The notes below the pieces were generated by a model that saw nothing but the letters and a program-made list of their open reading frames with translations, was not told the origin of the DNA and made no database searches. A DNA stretch of 64,000 nt from Pseudomonadota bacterium (lineage in GTDB: Bacteria > Desulfobacterota > Desulfobulbia > Desulfobulbales > JAHJIY01): positions 1 through 64,000 of the forward strand of contig JAHJIY010000034.1 in assembly GCA_018823175.1 (NCBI GenBank). Direction: 5' to 3'. A program made the translations under genes and the position numbers. How positions within the stretch are numbered: position 1 is the first letter of the stretch; every line of letters starts with the position of its first letter. Shown piece after piece: positions 1-8,542 of the stretch.

Positions 1-230
1 GAATTGCGCCCATGCGGGCATAATATTCACGAAAAATCAGCAAAATAGGTGTTGAAAGTCTTGGTCTGTCTGCTTGAGAGACCAAAATACGACAGGTTGA
101 CTTTGTCAAACCTGTTGAACTGGTCATTTTGCAAGAGGCTCGATTGATACGATTTTTTATTAACGGCTTGGCAAGACCCAAAAGACAGATCAATTGTCCA
201 TCGCCTCCCGCACTTTCCGCTCAAGATATA
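1..230. other. Left edge, no supported gene
   Basis: No convincing coding sequence is visible. A 65-codon minus-strand reading frame at 27-224 has no recognisable motif and starts just beyond a terminator, so I do not call it. A short inverted repeat (TTGGTCT at 61-67, AGACCAA at 79-85) could form a small hairpin but has no T-run on either strand. Confidence 0.5.
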
Positions 231-267
231 TAAAAAAAGGGTTGATGAAGTTAATCATCAACCCTTT
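231..267 (-). terminator. Rho-independent terminator of the hdrC-mvhD-metV operon
   Basis: A perfect 13-bp inverted repeat (236-248 and 255-267) with a 6-nt loop lies about 30 bases past the metV stop. Read on the minus strand, the hairpin runs directly into a series of T residues (complement of the A-run at 232-238). This is the classic intrinsic terminator layout and fixes the end of the minus-strand transcription unit. Confidence 0.85.
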
Positions 268-297
268 AAAAATTTTCCCGCCTTGAAAAAATAAATA

Positions 298-966
298 CTA
301 TACAGTCAAATCGTCGCGGACAATCTTCCTTGGACCACCATGGCCGGCACTACTCCAATCTCGGATCGGGGCGATCAAGTCCATATCTGCCTTTTTGCCG
401 GTTCTTGCCAACCGGTCATGAATAGACTGCCAGATGCAGTCAACATCCTGATGAATCTCGCACCGACCACCCACCGAGCCACCACATGGCCCATTCATCA
501 AACTCTTGGCGCACCGGGCTACCGGACAAAGACCACCGGTCAGATGCAAGATACAATTACCACATCCAGCGCATTGCTCAGTCCACACCCCCTGTTCGGC
601 TGAACCACCAAAAAAGCTGGTGTTAACCGCCGGATAAACCTTATCCAAAGGCCGCAGATTTGCAATAAAGTTCACCCCAACCCCACAGGCCATGGACACG
701 ATGGCATCGTATTTACCTTCCCATTGATCAATGCCATCAATATACTCTTTATCACATTGGCGGACCAAGGTAGACTCGATAATCTCAACCTTCTTACCGG
801 CCTTTTTCATGCCCAAACGCAGTAATGAAGCCAGAATTTCAACCTCTCGCTCACCCCCTGCCGAACAGACAGTCACGCAACCCCGGCATCCCAAAACCAA
901 AACACGTTTGGTCTCCTGGATCATCCCAACAATCTCATCAATCGGTTTACGCTCAGCAATGATCAT
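298..966 (-). CDS. metV: MetV-like zinc/iron-sulfur subunit of methylenetetrahydrofolate reductase
   Basis: This 222-residue protein belongs to the methylene-THF reductase C-terminal (MetV) family, the small partner of MetF in Wood-Ljungdahl organisms. The visible signature is a cysteine-rich centre: CAGCGNC, then LCPVARCAKSLMNGPCGG, then GGRCE, plus an early GCRGCVTVC motif. The C-terminal IRDWSS resembles the end of the MetF fusion at 5187-6734 (PPRDWSL), so the genome carries two MetV-type domains. The start codon overlaps the mvhD stop by four bases (ATGA), which suggests translational coupling. Known acetogen complexes pair MetFV with Hdr and MvhD subunits; by analogy this protein probably links folate-bound C1 reduction to an electron-bifurcating or Hdr-type module in the cytoplasm. 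No adjacent stand-alone metF is present. Confidence 0.85.
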   Translation of the reverse strand: MIIAERKPIDEIVGMIQETKRVLVLGCRGCVTVCSAGGEREVEILASLLRLGMKKAGKKVEIIESTLVRQCDKEYIDGIDQWEGKYDAIVSMACGVGVNFIANLRPLDKVYPAVNTSFFGGSAEQGVWTEQCAGCGNCILHLTGGLCPVARCAKSLMNGPCGGSVGGRCEIHQDVDCIWQSIHDRLARTGKKADMDLIAPIRDWSSAGHGGPRKIVRDDLTV

Positions 967-1385
967 TTGCTATCTCCATTAAACGGGCTGGGCCCCAATC
1001 CTCTGATTCTTTTATCCATCTCCCGGGCTGCATCGACAAATTCCGGATGAAAACCTCTTGCCAAGTGAAACATTTCAACCCGCTCACTTTCCACCGCCAA
1101 CTCGGCCAGGGCTTTCTTTACCGCACCGACCCGCTTGGCCGCGCGTTGACTGCCCATCAGATTATGACATTGATCTTCGGGGCAACCAACCACATAAACG
1201 CCATCAGCACCATCCTCAAAGGCCTTCAGCAAAGTGCTTACCTGTAGCTTGCCTGTACAAGCCAAACGATTAATTGTCACATTTTCCGGAAAACCATCTT
1301 CTTTCAGCCCTTCTGCCCCCTCGGCACAGGTCTGCTGTGAAGTATAGTGACAACAGAATGCTTGTATATTTGGAGTAAAACTCAT
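963..1385 (-). CDS. mvhD: MvhD-type hydrogenase/heterodisulfide reductase iron-sulfur subunit
   Basis: This 140-residue protein matches the MvhD/FlpD family, a small [2Fe-2S] electron-transfer subunit that bridges a partner dehydrogenase to HdrA. The N-terminus has the expected FCCHYTSQQTC stretch and the centre has RLACTGKLQ and VVGCPEDQCHN, giving the cysteine pattern of the family. I chose the ATG at 1385 because GGAGAG lies just upstream; the frame remains open to 1478 but earlier starts have no ribosome-binding site. It lies between hdrC and metV, so its likely job is to pass electrons between the HdrC-type ferredoxin protein and the MetV-containing reductase. HdrA, the usual flavin partner, is not in this window. 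Confidence 0.85.
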   Translation of the reverse strand: MSFTPNIQAFCCHYTSQQTCAEGAEGLKEDGFPENVTINRLACTGKLQVSTLLKAFEDGADGVYVVGCPEDQCHNLMGSQRAAKRVGAVKKALAELAVESERVEMFHLARGFHPEFVDAAREMDKRIRGLGPSPFNGDSK

Positions 1386-1452
1386 CTGTCTCTCCATTGT
1401 TATTTTGTCGGCATTACCAAATAATCGGCAATCAGCCATTTCAATTATATTA

Positions 1453-2019
1453 TTATTGCCTGGTTCCACATGCAGCAATCAATCTTTCGTCCTCTGCCTC
1501 ATTGAGTCGAATGGCCTGGGCCGGACATTCAGCCGGACAGATACCGCAAGCCCGACATTCGCGGGTATTAATTTCCGCGATTCCCTGATCATTAATTTTG
1601 GGAATCCTCCACGGACAAACCCGCACACAAGTCAGACACGACACACAAAGATCTCGCTCAACCCAGGCCGCCTTACCATTGTCCCGCAGATCCTGCTCAT
1701 CAAAGTAGCCGGCATCCAGAGCCAATTCTTTTAACGCCACCATGATATCGGCAAAACGAACATCCTGGGGGCAGACAAAAACACAGCTCCGGCATTTTGA
1801 ACAAAACCAGAGCAGATCGGAGGTCAAAAGTTGCTCTTTTAGACCCATCCTGATCATATGAATAATCTTACGCGGATCAAAATCAGGAATAGCCTGACTG
1901 ACCGGACAAGCACCGCTGCAGGCCCCGCAGGAGAAACAACGATTCAAATGTTCTCCTCCCGGCAGGGCGATAACTTCAGAGCTGAAGTTTGAGTTAATAT
2001 CTTTATTGGTTATTGTCAT
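1453..2019 (-). CDS. hdrC: HdrC-like iron-sulfur protein with a ferredoxin tail
   Basis: This 188-residue protein has two parts. The first half is HdrC-like, with two [4Fe-4S] motifs (CFSCGACSGACP near residue 28 and CSKCRSCVFVCP near 75). The second half adds a 2x[4Fe-4S] ferredoxin (CVSCLTCVRVCPW and CRACGICPAECPA). That makes four predicted clusters, twice the number in a minimal HdrC. The ATG at 2019 is preferred over one 12 bases upstream because GAGG sits at the right distance. It is the first gene of a three-gene minus-strand operon with mvhD and metV. I infer an electron wire between a heterodisulfide-reductase-like module and methylene-THF reductase; the true donor and acceptor cannot be read from sequence. 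Confidence 0.8.
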   Translation of the reverse strand: MTITNKDINSNFSSEVIALPGGEHLNRCFSCGACSGACPVSQAIPDFDPRKIIHMIRMGLKEQLLTSDLLWFCSKCRSCVFVCPQDVRFADIMVALKELALDAGYFDEQDLRDNGKAAWVERDLCVSCLTCVRVCPWRIPKINDQGIAEINTRECRACGICPAECPAQAIRLNEAEDERLIAACGTRQ

Positions 2020-2343
2020 AAATATCCTCATTATCGAATAGTGAAATGTTCAACAATTTTACTGATCAATAAAAATCAGCTTCTTTCACTAACTTGAAAT
2101 CAGCAAATAAAAGCTCAAAAGCATGCAAACTATTGGCATAGACCGATAAATTTAACCAAATCAAAAATCTTTGTCAACAACCCTGATCTTCGTGGAAGAA
2201 CTAAGTACGCCAAGAGCAAAAAAGAAGTTTAACCCGATCAACAGCGGACAGTAATGGATTTTGAGCTATTTTAGTAGTGCGACAAGACAAAGAAACTCGG
2301 AACACATTTCACTTCACATATCCATTTTTTCCGAGATCAAACT
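2020..2343. other. Intergenic region upstream of hdrC
   Basis: About 320 AT-rich bases with no coding potential. It must contain the promoter of the hdrC operon, but no hexamer pair stands out enough to call. It also holds a weak hairpin beyond the kdsD stop (annotated separately). Confidence 0.5.
2288..2335 (-). terminator. Possible terminator downstream of kdsD
   Basis: CTCGGAA at 2296-2302 pairs with TTCCGAG at 2329-2335, forming a 7-bp stem with a long loop of about 26 nt. Reading on the minus strand it is followed by TTTCTTTGT. The long loop makes this a weak candidate. Confidence 0.35.
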
Positions 2344-3312
2344 TTAGACTAAAAACCGGAATTCCCCCTTCCCCAAAAGATCCTGCAAGTGCAAACTTCC
2401 GACCAGACGGCCGGAACCATCCTTTACGGGCAGAAAGGTAATTTCGTGGCGTTGCATTATACTCAAAGCATCTGCGGCCAACAGATCGTTCTGGATCATT
2501 TTCGGTCCCGGGGTCATAATTTCCTCAAGCACAAAACTGTCAAGATTCCGATTGGCCGAAATCAACCGCCGAATATCGCCATCGGTAACGATACCAACGG
2601 CAAACTCACCATCAATAACCAGCACCGCGCCAAGATTCTTATCATTGAGAACGGAAACCGCTTCCCGTACGGTAGCCCCCCGCGCAACTACCGGGAGTTG
2701 ATCCCGGCTCATCATCACCTCCGCGACATTGACCTTGAGCCGCTCGCCTAGCGAGCCACCCGGATGATTGAACCGAAAATCACTGGCCTTGAATTTTTTA
2801 CATTCCAGAAGAACAACTGACAACGCATCACCCATTGCCAGGGCGGCGGTAGTGCTGGCCGTCGGCGCCAGACCTAAAGGACACGCCTCTCTGGGCACCG
2901 CCACGCCTAAAACCGCATCACCAAATCCAGCCAGACTTGATTTAACATTGCCGGTCATGGCAATAACCTTGACTCCTCTCTGCTTAAGGCTGGGCAACAA
3001 CAAATTAAGTTCGGAGGTCTCTCCGCTATAAGAGATAGCCAAAACCACATCCTGTTCCCCGACCAGGCCCAAATCGCCATGCATCGCCTCAACCGGATGC
3101 AAAAATACCGACGAGGTCCCAGTGCTGTTTAGGGTGGCGGAAATCTTCTGCCCGATAATTCCCGATTTGCCGATCCCGGTGATAATCACCCGTCCCGAAC
3201 AAGCCATGATCAAATCAATCGCCTTATTAAAATTCGAATTAAGTTGCCCCAGAAGCGAAGTTATCCCCTCAGCCTCAATGCGCAATACCTCTTTTGCCTT
3301 ATCTATATACAT
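2344..3312 (-). CDS. kdsD: Arabinose-5-phosphate isomerase (KdsD/KpsF/GutQ family)
   Basis: This 322-residue protein interconverts D-ribulose 5-phosphate and D-arabinose 5-phosphate, the first step towards Kdo for lipopolysaccharide. The N-terminal half is a SIS sugar-isomerase domain (VIITGIGKSGIIGQK near residue 42, then ISYSGETSE near 95, and the family-typical CPLGLAPTASTT near 144). The C-terminal third contains two CBS domains, beginning around VAEVMMSRDQLPVV. Length and order match the family exactly. Its presence supports a Gram-negative host with LPS. It sits 13 bases downstream of purF on the same strand, so the two may be co-transcribed although their pathways are unrelated. Confidence 0.93.
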   Translation of the reverse strand: MYIDKAKEVLRIEAEGITSLLGQLNSNFNKAIDLIMACSGRVIITGIGKSGIIGQKISATLNSTGTSSVFLHPVEAMHGDLGLVGEQDVVLAISYSGETSELNLLLPSLKQRGVKVIAMTGNVKSSLAGFGDAVLGVAVPREACPLGLAPTASTTAALAMGDALSVVLLECKKFKASDFRFNHPGGSLGERLKVNVAEVMMSRDQLPVVARGATVREAVSVLNDKNLGAVLVIDGEFAVGIVTDGDIRRLISANRNLDSFVLEEIMTPGPKMIQNDLLAADALSIMQRHEITFLPVKDGSGRLVGSLHLQDLLGKGEFRFLV

Positions 3313-3325
3313 AAGTTATTTTTAC

Positions 3326-4741
3326 TCAACACTTGGTGCCCAAGGACAGTTTATGGAAATCCTTGTCCGGTTCAATCGGATAATCACCATTAAAACAGGC
3401 CAGGCAGAATTTATCGGCTTTCATTCCCGTCGCTTCAACCAACCCGGCAAGACTTAGGTAGTGCAAGCTATCGAGACCAAGATGATCGCGGATCTCATCA
3501 ATTGTCTTGGAATTGGCGATCAATTCACCGCCGGAAGGGAAATCAATCCCGTAATAACAAGGGTTGCGGGTCGGAGGACAGCTGATCATCATATGCACTT
3601 CCTTGACGCCGACATCCTTTAATGACTTGACCCGGCTACGACCGGTAGTGCCGCGAATAATCGAATCTTCAATAATTATCACCCTCTTGCCCTCAAGAAA
3701 GGTACGGATCGGATTCAATTTAACCCTGACAGAAAAGTCACGCATCGACTGAGTCGGCTGGATAAAGGTCCGACCGACATAATGGTTACGAATCACCCCC
3801 ATCTCCAGAGGTATACCGGAGGCCTGCGAATAACCAATGGCGGCATAATTGCCGGAATCGGGAAAAGGCATCACGAAATCGGCCTCAACCCGGCATTCCC
3901 GGGCCAAAATCTCACCCATTCGCTTGCGGCTCTGATAAACATTAAAACCGAAAATATCGCTGTCCGGCCGGGCGAAGTAAACATGCTCAAAGATACAGCA
4001 ACTCTCACGCTCCGCTTTATCCATATATATTGAGTTAAGGCCGCTGTCATCAATGATCAGGATCTCGCCGGGCTCGATATCCCTGACGTAGGTAGCCTCG
4101 ATCAGATCCAGGGCGCAGGTTTCCGAGGCGACGACATGGGAACCGTTGTTGAGCTTACCCAGACACAGGGGCCGGAAACCATTGGGATCCCGGACCGCTA
4201 CCAACTTGTCCCTGGTCATCAGCAACATGGAGTAAGCGCCCTTGATCTTACTGACCGTCTGCAGAATCGCCTCTTCAAAAGCAAGCTGGGAGTTGCGAGC
4301 CATAAGATGGATCACCACTTCACTGTCCATGGTGGACTGAAAAATAGAGCCATCTCTTTCAAGCTCTTCGCGCAGAGCCCGAATGTTGACGAGGTTACCG
4401 TTGTGGGCCACCGAAAGGGTGCCGCCAAGATGCGTCGCGGTAAAAGGCTGGGCATTAACCACACTCGACTCACCCGTGGTGGAATATCGGACATGTCCAA
4501 TACTAAGATGTCCCGTAAGAACTTTGAGGTTTTCTTCGTTAAAAACCTCCGAAACCAGCCCCATGCCAAGGTGTTGATGAATCTTATCGCCATCAGCAGA
4601 GACAATACCAGCGCTTTCCTGACCACGATGCTGCAAGGCATAAAGCCCGAAATACGTCAACTTTGCCGCATCAGGATGACCAAAAATACCACAGACGCCA
4701 CATTCATCTCGTGGCCGATCAGAGGCGTTATCAAAAAACAT
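3326..4741 (-). CDS. purF: Amidophosphoribosyltransferase
   Basis: PurF makes 5-phosphoribosylamine from PRPP and glutamine, the committed step of purine synthesis. I place the start at 4741, not at the longer frame opening at 4849, because GAGGGAG lies upstream and this gives a 13-residue propeptide ending before the nucleophile Cys14 (DECGVCGIFGH), as in self-processing PurF. The N-terminal Ntn glutaminase domain shows LQHRGQESAGIV; the C-terminal phosphoribosyltransferase domain shows the PRPP loop IIIEDSIIRGTTGRS. Cysteines in CCIFEHVYFARP, NPCYYGID and CLACFNGDYP match the [4Fe-4S]-binding Bacillus-type enzyme rather than the cluster-free E. coli type. The protein has 471 residues, normal for the family. 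Confidence 0.94.
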   Translation of the reverse strand: MFFDNASDRPRDECGVCGIFGHPDAAKLTYFGLYALQHRGQESAGIVSADGDKIHQHLGMGLVSEVFNEENLKVLTGHLSIGHVRYSTTGESSVVNAQPFTATHLGGTLSVAHNGNLVNIRALREELERDGSIFQSTMDSEVVIHLMARNSQLAFEEAILQTVSKIKGAYSMLLMTRDKLVAVRDPNGFRPLCLGKLNNGSHVVASETCALDLIEATYVRDIEPGEILIIDDSGLNSIYMDKAERESCCIFEHVYFARPDSDIFGFNVYQSRKRMGEILARECRVEADFVMPFPDSGNYAAIGYSQASGIPLEMGVIRNHYVGRTFIQPTQSMRDFSVRVKLNPIRTFLEGKRVIIIEDSIIRGTTGRSRVKSLKDVGVKEVHMMISCPPTRNPCYYGIDFPSGGELIANSKTIDEIRDHLGLDSLHYLSLAGLVEATGMKADKFCLACFNGDYPIEPDKDFHKLSLGTKC

Positions 4742-4871
4742 AAAGCTCCCTCTTGAGCTAAAAAAATAATTCGGCAATATGCATGAAAGAACACACATTT
4801 GCCGCCTTGAAAAAAGCAAACATGATACCCTTTTTTGGGATCGGGGCAAATAGTTTTTTAGACCATCTAAA

Positions 4872-5173
4872 GGAAATATCTTCTCAAAAACCAGGAAATG
4901 ACAATCAGTAAAATATAACCATGTACTGAATAGAACCGTAGATGGTCTTATACCCGAAGGGTATTACAATAAACTTTCACCTGACACGATCAGTGAAAAA
5001 TAGCTCGAATGGAAATATCTTCTCATAATAGACAGAAGGCTAATCAGCAACAAATAACCTTGAGCAGCATTAAAACCGTATAGGGTCTTATACCCCTCAA
5101 GGGATTACTGGAAAGAGTACCAAAAGGGTATGAAAAAAAACTTTCATCTTGTCAGATCGAGACAGGAAATAGG
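4872..5173. repeat. Two degenerate direct repeats of about 139-160 bp
   Basis: The sequence GGAAATATCTTCTCA begins at 4872 and again at 5011, a period of 139 bases. Each unit continues with matching blocks: TAATCAG/CAATCAG, AAATAACC-like, ACCGTA, GGTCTTATACCC followed by AAGGGTAT or AAGGGATT, then ACTTTCA. The units are clearly related but diverged. Both contain a TATACCC/GGGTAT-type hairpin that also appears in the other repeat family of this window. They fill the 445-base gap between purF and the metF fusion gene, which otherwise has no gene. Confidence 0.65.
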
Positions 5174-5186
5174 CAAACAGGCAAGA

Positions 5187-6734
5187 TCATTTATTCTTGT
5201 CGGTATGATCCCGGCCCTGATAAAAATTAATCCAGGAAGAGGTTTTATTTAAACTCCAGTCCCGGGGAGGAACAAATCCTTCCTTCATCTCCTGCTCCCG
5301 ACCAATCGACTTCAATCGCTCGTAAACCTTAACATAAAGACATCTCTTCCGGCCGGGATAGACCTCGCACCACCCATCGCGACTGCCGCCGCACGCGCCA
5401 TTTAACAGATATTTAGCACAGCCGGACTGCGGACAGAGAAAAGCAAGCTCCGCCAAGGTGCAATCCCCACAATTCTGGCAATTAAAGGAAATAAACTTGA
5501 TCAGATGTTCAACCGAAGCCAGAGTCGAAGACAATTTACTGTCAGCCAGCTTAAGACATATTTTTTGGGCCGGCACAAACAACAACCCATTTTCTGCAAA
5601 CATCAATTCATGGGCGGCCCGTGCGACGTAATACGCTCCGGAAATAACGGCTTTCTTTCCCTTGGCATTGAGCTCAGCAAGGTTCAGTCCGGTCTTTTCA
5701 TCTTTTTTGTAATAATAAAATCCATTCTCCGGCCAATATGACAATTCTTCAACATAGTCCGGCCAAGACCCGGCCATTTGCGCCGCCTCGCTCAAAATAA
5801 AATCAAAATCGGCAAAACTAAGACCAGGGCCGCCGATATGGGCCCCATCGTAGCCAATTCCCTTCAAAACACTCAACAACTTGGCGGCCCTTATTAACCT
5901 GGCCTTTTTACCTTTATCCTCAGATTCTGCCTCTTGTCTAATAAGAGCATACAAATCATCCGGCATCACACAACCAGGAATTCCACCCTGCCGCATAATC
6001 TCAACCACCGGCAGATTCGGCACAAAAACATTGCCCAAAATCGGCAGATTAAGATTATTAAGCTGCATGTACTGCAGCACCTCATGAAACTTGCGGGCGT
6101 CATAGCCCAACTGGGTAATAACATAATCCGCCCCGGCCGCCGCCTTGCGATGCAACTTGAAATACTGCATCAGCAGCTCCGATTCCAGGATTTTAAAGGG
6201 CGACACCGCAACCCCTTTTAAAAATACCGTCGGCTTATAGGGCTTCACCGCTGGATTGCGCCGATCGCGTCCCGCCTGCTCACAATTAAGGCGACTGATC
6301 AGGTCGAGGGCCTGAATAGTGTCCAGATCAAAAACCGGTTTCGGATGGCCCCGGTACCCCTGTTGCGGATAATCCCCGGCGATCACCAACAGGTTAAAGA
6401 GATCTTTACGATCCCAGCCAAAAAGGAGGCTCTCCATCTGGTTACGGTTTTTATCTTTACATGAGAGATGGACAATCACCTCAAGCCCCATGGACCTGAT
6501 TTCAGTGCCCAGGGTCCCGGGAGAAAGGGCCGGATGACCACCGGCGTTTTCCGTAATGCTCACCGCGTGCAAACGACCATCTGCCGCGGCCTGCCTGGCG
6601 AATTCGAGTGTTCGATTATGGGCCTTGCCCTGACCGCCCCGGCTCGGGACCAATTCAAAGGTCAGAGTAAAATCCTTTGGATCAAAGAGAGATTGCCGAA
6701 ACCGTGAGCACACATTTTTATCTTGATCAGACAT
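5187..6734 (-). CDS. metF: Methylenetetrahydrofolate reductase fused to a MetV-type C-terminal domain
   Basis: This 515-residue protein combines a MetF TIM-barrel (about residues 20-320) with a MetV-like cysteine-rich domain (about 400-510). The MetF part shows FTLTFELVPSRGG, ITENAGGHPAL, LLVIAGDYP, DYVITQLGYD and LPILGNVFVP. The tail has CQNCGDCTLAELAFLCPQSGCAK followed by LLNGACGGSRDGWCE and PPRDWSL, parallel to the separate MetV at 298-966. MetF reduces methylene-THF to methyl-THF; the fused Fe-S/zinc domain probably replaces a separate MetV partner. I chose the ATG at 6734 over an upstream in-frame TTG at 6746. The gene is alone and divergent from the methyltransferase at 6816. Confidence 0.85.
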   Translation of the reverse strand: MSDQDKNVCSRFRQSLFDPKDFTLTFELVPSRGGQGKAHNRTLEFARQAAADGRLHAVSITENAGGHPALSPGTLGTEIRSMGLEVIVHLSCKDKNRNQMESLLFGWDRKDLFNLLVIAGDYPQQGYRGHPKPVFDLDTIQALDLISRLNCEQAGRDRRNPAVKPYKPTVFLKGVAVSPFKILESELLMQYFKLHRKAAAGADYVITQLGYDARKFHEVLQYMQLNNLNLPILGNVFVPNLPVVEIMRQGGIPGCVMPDDLYALIRQEAESEDKGKKARLIRAAKLLSVLKGIGYDGAHIGGPGLSFADFDFILSEAAQMAGSWPDYVEELSYWPENGFYYYKKDEKTGLNLAELNAKGKKAVISGAYYVARAAHELMFAENGLLFVPAQKICLKLADSKLSSTLASVEHLIKFISFNCQNCGDCTLAELAFLCPQSGCAKYLLNGACGGSRDGWCEVYPGRKRCLYVKVYERLKSIGREQEMKEGFVPPRDWSLNKTSSWINFYQGRDHTDKNK

Positions 6735-6815
6735 AGACACCGACAAATTGAATGGTTAAATAGACAACAATAAAGAACCTCTCATATAGTTAACCACTTT
6801 CCAAGAGAAATACCA

Positions 6816-7478
6816 TTGCGGAAAAATTCAGCGCCCTGGCAACAGGTAGCGGCAACATTTCATAGCAAGGCCAGAGAATACGACAATTGGTATGAAAAAA
6901 GCCTGCTTTTTGAGATTGAGTTGAGCGCCCTGCAGGGATTAAAAACCCTTCAGCCTTCCCCGAAGCTGGAGCTCGGCGTCGGACCCGGTCGTTTTGCCCA
7001 AGCCTTGAAAATTGACCTTGGCCTTGACCCGGCCTTCGCCCCACTAAAGATCTCGCAAGAACGAAATATCATCCCGTGCCAGGCCATTGGCGAGATGCTC
7101 CCCTTTAAGAACAACTGTCTCGGTTCGATATTTCTGCTTTTCACCCTCTGTTTTCTAACCGACCCACAAAAAACCATGAAAGAATGCTTCCGCGTCCTCA
7201 AAAAAGACGGGCGGATAATCATCGGCATGGTCCCGGCCGGCAGCGCCTGGGGCCTTCTGCTTGCCAAAAAGAAAAATACGCACCATCCTTTTTACCGCCA
7301 TGCCAGTTTTTACAAGATCAAGAGCGTAACCGATTGGCTTGCCAAAACCGGGTTTGAAATCTCCGAGACCAAATCCACCCTTTTCCAGAATCCGGATTCG
7401 GTAACAAACCACGAACAAGCAAGTACGGGCCTTGATGAAAATGCCGGGTTTGCCATCATCGCCGCGACTAGACCTTAA
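6816..7478 (+). CDS. Class I SAM-dependent methyltransferase (UbiE/type 11-like)
   Basis: This 220-residue protein is a small-molecule type methyltransferase. The SAM-binding motif I is LELGVGPGRFA near residue 52; acidic motif II is around DLGLDPAFAP; motif post-I is IGEMLPFKNNCLGSIFLLFTL, and ECFRVLKKDGRIIIGMVP is the typical motif III. The start is a TTG preceded by AAGAGAAA; no ATG is available before the SAM motif. The gene is divergent from metF with about 80 bases between them. The substrate cannot be told from sequence. Confidence 0.75.
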   Translation: MRKNSAPWQQVAATFHSKAREYDNWYEKSLLFEIELSALQGLKTLQPSPKLELGVGPGRFAQALKIDLGLDPAFAPLKISQERNIIPCQAIGEMLPFKNNCLGSIFLLFTLCFLTDPQKTMKECFRVLKKDGRIIIGMVPAGSAWGLLLAKKKNTHHPFYRHASFYKIKSVTDWLAKTGFEISETKSTLFQNPDSVTNHEQASTGLDENAGFAIIAATRP

Positions 7479-7679
7479 AGACCGGAAGAACTGCCTCCGC
7501 ATCAGCTCCCTAAAAAATTATGGCAAACAATCATAAACCACAAATTAATTCTCCTGGCCAAATCCCGAAAACAATCACCATATTTTTCTATAGATAATGC
7601 GACAAAACAGGTTACAATTTATTAAAATAATTATCTCAGCACCATAATCCGATCATATTAATTTAACGAGGCGGCACCT

Positions 7680-8438
7680 ATGCGGCAAAAAAGCTTCACC
7701 TCTACCTTGATTATTCTGATGATCCTTTTCCTTGCCCCATGCCAATCCTGGTCCGGGAACAAACGACTGATGACGATTAACGCCGCCAAGGTCCTGGCCT
7801 CCAGAGCCCTGGTCGAAACCGTCCATGGTCTAAAGGTCAAAACGTCGGAAGAAGTGATAGATCTGGTTGCGACCAGTTTTGCCGACAAGGTCGAGTCAAA
7901 AACCAGTTCCAAGATCAAGGGAATCAAATTTGAGGAAGAGGTCTATGACTCCAAAAAGGACATTGCCAAGGTAACCGCCTCAATCACCCTGGAATCAATC
8001 ACCAATATTGACGGTCAGGTCATTAATCTGGGCAACAAAACCTACCGCCGGGTGGCCTTTGCTACATCCACCCCGGCCAACGCCGGACCGATCCGCGCCT
8101 TGCGGGCCGCCGAACTTGATGCCTATAAGCAACTGGTCAAACAAATTATCGGCTTCACCCTGGAAAGTGAGACCACGGTCGAAAATTACATGTTAAAATC
8201 AGACGTGGTCAAAACCAAGGTCATGGCCACCCTGTACCTGGCAAACGTCACGGGATTTTTCTGGGACGATTACGGTGATGCCCACGTCAAGATGTCCCTG
8301 GACGTCAGCGAGGTGTCAAATATTCTCGGGGAAAAGATTGTCTACGATGGTGGCAATCTGGTTGAGGTCGAAGGCCAGGGCGCCGCGAAAAACGATTTTC
8401 TGGATACCCAAACGGCGGCCCCGGCAAGCGGCAAATAA
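7680..8438 (+). CDS. Secreted protein of unknown function, possibly LPP20-like
   Basis: This 252-residue protein starts with a clear signal peptide (basic MRQK, then a hydrophobic stretch to about residue 20, ending near PCQSWSG) and a strong GAGGCGG ribosome-binding site. A cysteine at the end of the hydrophobic segment is not in a good lipobox. The body has no enzyme motif. The segment RALRAAELDAYKQLVKQIIGFTLESETTVENYM resembles the conserved helix of LPP20/FlgT-type periplasmic proteins, where an alanine-rich helix precedes GxxxxSxT; this is a weak resemblance. I would expect a periplasmic or cell-envelope location. It stands alone between the methyltransferase and a convergent membrane ferredoxin gene. 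Confidence 0.55.
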   Translation: MRQKSFTSTLIILMILFLAPCQSWSGNKRLMTINAAKVLASRALVETVHGLKVKTSEEVIDLVATSFADKVESKTSSKIKGIKFEEEVYDSKKDIAKVTASITLESITNIDGQVINLGNKTYRRVAFATSTPANAGPIRALRAAELDAYKQLVKQIIGFTLESETTVENYMLKSDVVKTKVMATLYLANVTGFFWDDYGDAHVKMSLDVSEVSNILGEKIVYDGGNLVEVEGQGAAKNDFLDTQTAAPASGK

Positions 8439-8542
8439 AGTGGGAGCCTCACGGCAGGAATTTTAAACTGCCGATGGCTGTTAACTTTCCTTGGGATAAT
8501 GGCTAATTTATGAGCTAACGCTCCACCATTCCAACAACCATT

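Noticed and set aside
27-224. 65-residue minus-strand frame at the left edge
   Set aside because: No motif, lies beyond the operon terminator, and has no clear ribosome-binding site.
4742-4849. N-terminal extension of PurF
   Set aside because: The extension lacks a ribosome-binding site and would bury the nucleophilic cysteine; the start at 4741 gives a normal short propeptide.
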